43,707 nucleotides of DNA from Mastigamoeba balamuthi. Its lineage: Eukaryota; Evosea; Mastigamoebida; Mastigamoebidae. Below are positions 41,476-43,707 of this stretch, one piece after another. The stretch lies in contig CACRSC010000058.1 of assembly GCA_902651635.1 (NCBI GenBank), positions 86,034 through 129,740 of the forward strand. The letters run 5' to 3'. The position numbers were made by a program, and so were the translations under genes. Each line of letters starts with the position of its first letter. Position 1 is the first letter of the stretch. Under the pieces are notes generated by a model that had not been told where the DNA came from, searched no databases, and saw only the letters and a list, made by a program, of their open reading frames with translations.

Positions 41476-43518
41476 CTAGGTCCGCAGGTGGGGGTGTGCC
41501 TGCATGTAGGTGACGACCTGGTCGACATTCTTGTTGTTATCGTAGGAAATCCACGAATGTGGGTCGTCGTCCCCGAAGTCTGGGCAGCCCAGCCAACGTA
41601 CACGAAGCTTGAGCCTGCCAGTAACGTGACGATAGTGTAGGACCGTGTCCAGGGCCATCTCGTCATGCGTGCGCGATGCCTCTGCCCGGAGTTGCGCCTT
41701 GGTGAGGGCCCCCATGCAAAACAAGTGCATCGTGTTAATGTGAGCACAGGTCTGAGTACCCCACAGGAGGTTCTTAATGGTGTAGCAGTGGTGGTCGAGC
41801 TTCTCGATGACCCGGAATGGACCCCTAACGTTGATGTCGAGCTTGTGGTCATGGTCCTTGTCGAGGAGAACGTAGTCGCCAACGTCAAAGTGCGACCTGC
41901 TCCTTTTCTTGGTGAGGTACTGTCTGCGGGCTTTCTCGAATGCAGCCCACTGGAGAGAGGCAATACGTGCGAATGTGTCATGTTGACAGAGTAGGAGCTG
42001 GTCGTGGAGCAACTGGGGGTCCATGTCAGGGCTCCCGGTGTCATCATCCTTGTGAATTGATATGCCACCGAAATGTGGTGCGTTGATCTGATCATTGAGG
42101 GCCTGAATGCGACTCGACTGGAAGGGAGATCCACCATCAGATGTCATGAGCCTGTAGGCTGAGCCCCTCGTGCACACCCACCGGTTCCAGAGTACCTCGA
42201 CTGCCTCCTGTGCATCAGTAGAATGAACAGCCTCGAGGTGGATCTCGTGGGAGAAACGGTCCGTGATGATCAAGACGTACTTGAATCCCCTCACCTTCTG
42301 AAGAGGGCCGAGGTAGTCCACGACAATGGACTCGTAGGATGCGTTGCCTGGCACAGTTTCCATCGAATCTGCATGTGAGGTCACAGGCCTGACCTTCTGG
42401 CCCATTGGGCACGTGTGCACGAAGTGGCAGATGTTGTCATACATGCCAGGCCACGTGACCACCTGCTTAATGGTGTGGTACGTGCGATCCACTTCTCCAT
42501 GTCCAGCAAGCATGTCGTCATGCCCAAGGACCATGATCGTGAGGCGGAGTGCATCGTTGGGCTTAACCGACAGGCAGAAAACGCCCTCAACCATCTCCTG
42601 TGGAAGGGTGAGAAGCATTTCGTGGAGGTTGTCCCATTGCTGGTCCGAAAGGTCGTGCCCCAGAACAGCCATCATGCGTGAGTCTCGGACATGAACATTG
42701 AGGTATTGGCAAATGGCGATGGGGTCGTCAATAACCTGGCGCCACTGGGCCCACAAGAAGAAATCACCTCCGAAGTTAGTTTTCCCGGGCTGATAGTGGA
42801 TGCTGTAGGGCATCTCGTTCAGGATGACTGCCCAGTTCTGGATACGACGGTTGCTCGAGTCAGCCATCCAACACAGGTTGCTGTGGTTGGGACGGTAAAT
42901 AACATGCCATGCATAAACCAAACCGAGTTCTCATGCCTGCAGGTGTCCCTTGACGAGACCACGGGCCTTCTTTTCAGGCATCGAGAGGTTACGCCGATCC
43001 GCAGGCCACAGCACTTCCGAGACGAATGCCAGAATTCCCCAGCTAGACTCCCCAGGGACCTGTTGGAAAATCGTGGCTCCCGTGGCATATTTGCAGGCAT
43101 CGGGGTCGATGATGATGACTGAGCCTGGAATGGGATGAACGAGAATGGATGCTGCACAGACATCGTGAACCAGGGTATCGAAGGCCTGTTGGTGAGCCTC
43201 AGTCCACTCGAACTTGACATTGTGCCGTAGCAGCTCGTACATGCACACTGCCGTGCACCGCAATGCAACCTTCTTCAGCAACTGTTGTGGGAGCTGCTGT
43301 ACTCGTCCCCATGGGATGCATCCCCATGGTCGTCCTCGTCCCCTGAGCTGCTGCTGCTGCTCTTGCTCTCGGAGTTGTCGTCGTCCACTCAGACTGGCCA
43401 ACTCCTCCTCAATGTCGTGCTGAGCCTTCTGCAGCTCGGACTTACGGCGAGCTCTCTCGGCAGCACAGCAGTCCCACTCCTCCTTTTGGAGCTGTCTCTC
43501 TGCATTGCCCACCTCCAT
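41476..43518 (-). pseudogene. Ty3/Gypsy chromovirus derivative: RNase H, integrase, chromodomain
   Basis: One frame from 43,518 to 41,476 with a single TGA at 42,931-42,933. It starts with a coiled-coil, Gln-rich stretch and then enters, without any RT domain, the RNase H connection (FEWTEAHQQAFDTLV, VIIIDPDACKYATGATIF) and its C-terminal part (SSNRRIQNWAVILNE). The integrase follows: zinc-binding HHCC-like region, core D in VVDYLGPL and TSDGG, and C-terminal domain with VGDYVLLDK and RGPFRVIEKL. A chromodomain-like module (LKLRVRWLGCPDFGDDDPHSW) ends it, the mark of chromoviruses. RT and protease are missing between the coiled coil and RNase H, so the copy is internally deleted and non-autonomous. 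Confidence 0.85.
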
Positions 43519-43707
43519 CGCCTAGGTGTGCACACACTGATGCCCAGTACACATCAATCACGTTAACATTCCGTAGTGAAAGCAACTCCACTACATGCTG
43601 CTACAAACAGAGGTTAAAACGAATTTTAAAAACTGTTAAAATTTGAAAAAGGAAAAATCAGGAAACAGCAAAAAGTAACAAAAAAGAGAGAGCAATGACG
43701 AAATAAA
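43519..43707. other. AT-rich right edge
   Basis: Contains TGATGCCCAGTA at 43538-43549, the same 12 bases that begin the LTR at 41,243, at the place where the 5' LTR boundary of the minus-strand element is expected; the bases beyond do not match the LTR. The rest is an A-rich tract with no gene. Confidence 0.4.

Noticed and set aside
43538-43549. A complete 5' LTR at the right edge
   Set aside because: Only 12 bases match the LTR at 41,243; what follows does not, so I list it as an ambiguous boundary only.
1-43707. tRNA, rRNA or other structured RNA genes
   Set aside because: I scanned for tRNA-like arms and rRNA cores by eye and saw none; a covariance-model search would be needed to exclude small RNAs.

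Overview
This is eukaryotic nuclear DNA. Most genes are split by short introns (about 50 to 310 bases) that end in AG. The gene-bearing part is GC- and CpG-rich, and the recognisable proteins are universal eukaryotic ones (a DEAH-box RNA helicase, COP9 signalosome subunit 6, RNA polymerase II subunit RPB11). The mix of a WAV3-like RING/von Willebrand A protein, an ankyrin protein with 'GHLxVVQWL' repeats, Ty3/Gypsy chromovirus pieces and splice donors of the form GTRCGY fits a GC-rich free-living protist. An amoebozoan (possibly an archamoeba such as Mastigamoeba) is my guess; nothing in the sequence proves it.

Layout. 1-9 kb: DEAH helicase (minus, 3' end outside the window), a small CYTH-like protein (plus), a RING + vWA protein (minus) and a membrane-anchored short-chain dehydrogenase, SDR1 (minus). 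9.5-31 kb: a same-strand (plus) array of a multicopy gene family I do not recognise. It holds eight intact four-exon copies (called A, B, D, E, G, H, J, K), four pseudogenes (C, F, I, L) and at least three smaller exon relics. 31.4-33 kb: SDR2, a paralogue of SDR1, in the same orientation, so the array sits between two copies of one dehydrogenase gene. 33-37.7 kb: an intronless ankyrin-repeat gene (plus), CSN6 (minus) and RPB11 (plus). 38-43.7 kb: a GC-poorer, CpG-poor retroelement zone. A decayed plus-strand element (Gag-like, zinc knuckle, reverse transcriptase) is interrupted at 41,243 by an oppositely oriented Ty3/Gypsy chromovirus derivative that keeps RNase H, integrase and a chromodomain.

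The family encodes proteins of about 256-282 residues. A conserved, beta-rich, Cys/His-containing core spans exons 1 to 4, followed by a variable linker and a conserved amphipathic C-terminal helix that looks like a coiled coil. Exon lengths (75-78, 115, 133, about 450-490) and intron phases (0, 1, 2) are almost invariant. Blocks B-C-D and E-F-G are copies of each other, and H and K are sister copies. The pseudogene I and the retroelements have lost CpG dinucleotides through CG to TG/CA changes while the intact copies keep them, which suggests CpG methylation followed by deamination at silent loci.

Regulation. A short element, AATATCTCC / GGAGATATT, lies just upstream of nearly all the single-copy genes, often in divergent promoters, and I do not find it upstream of the array copies. 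Ordinary GT-AG introns are joined by three probable GC-AG introns.
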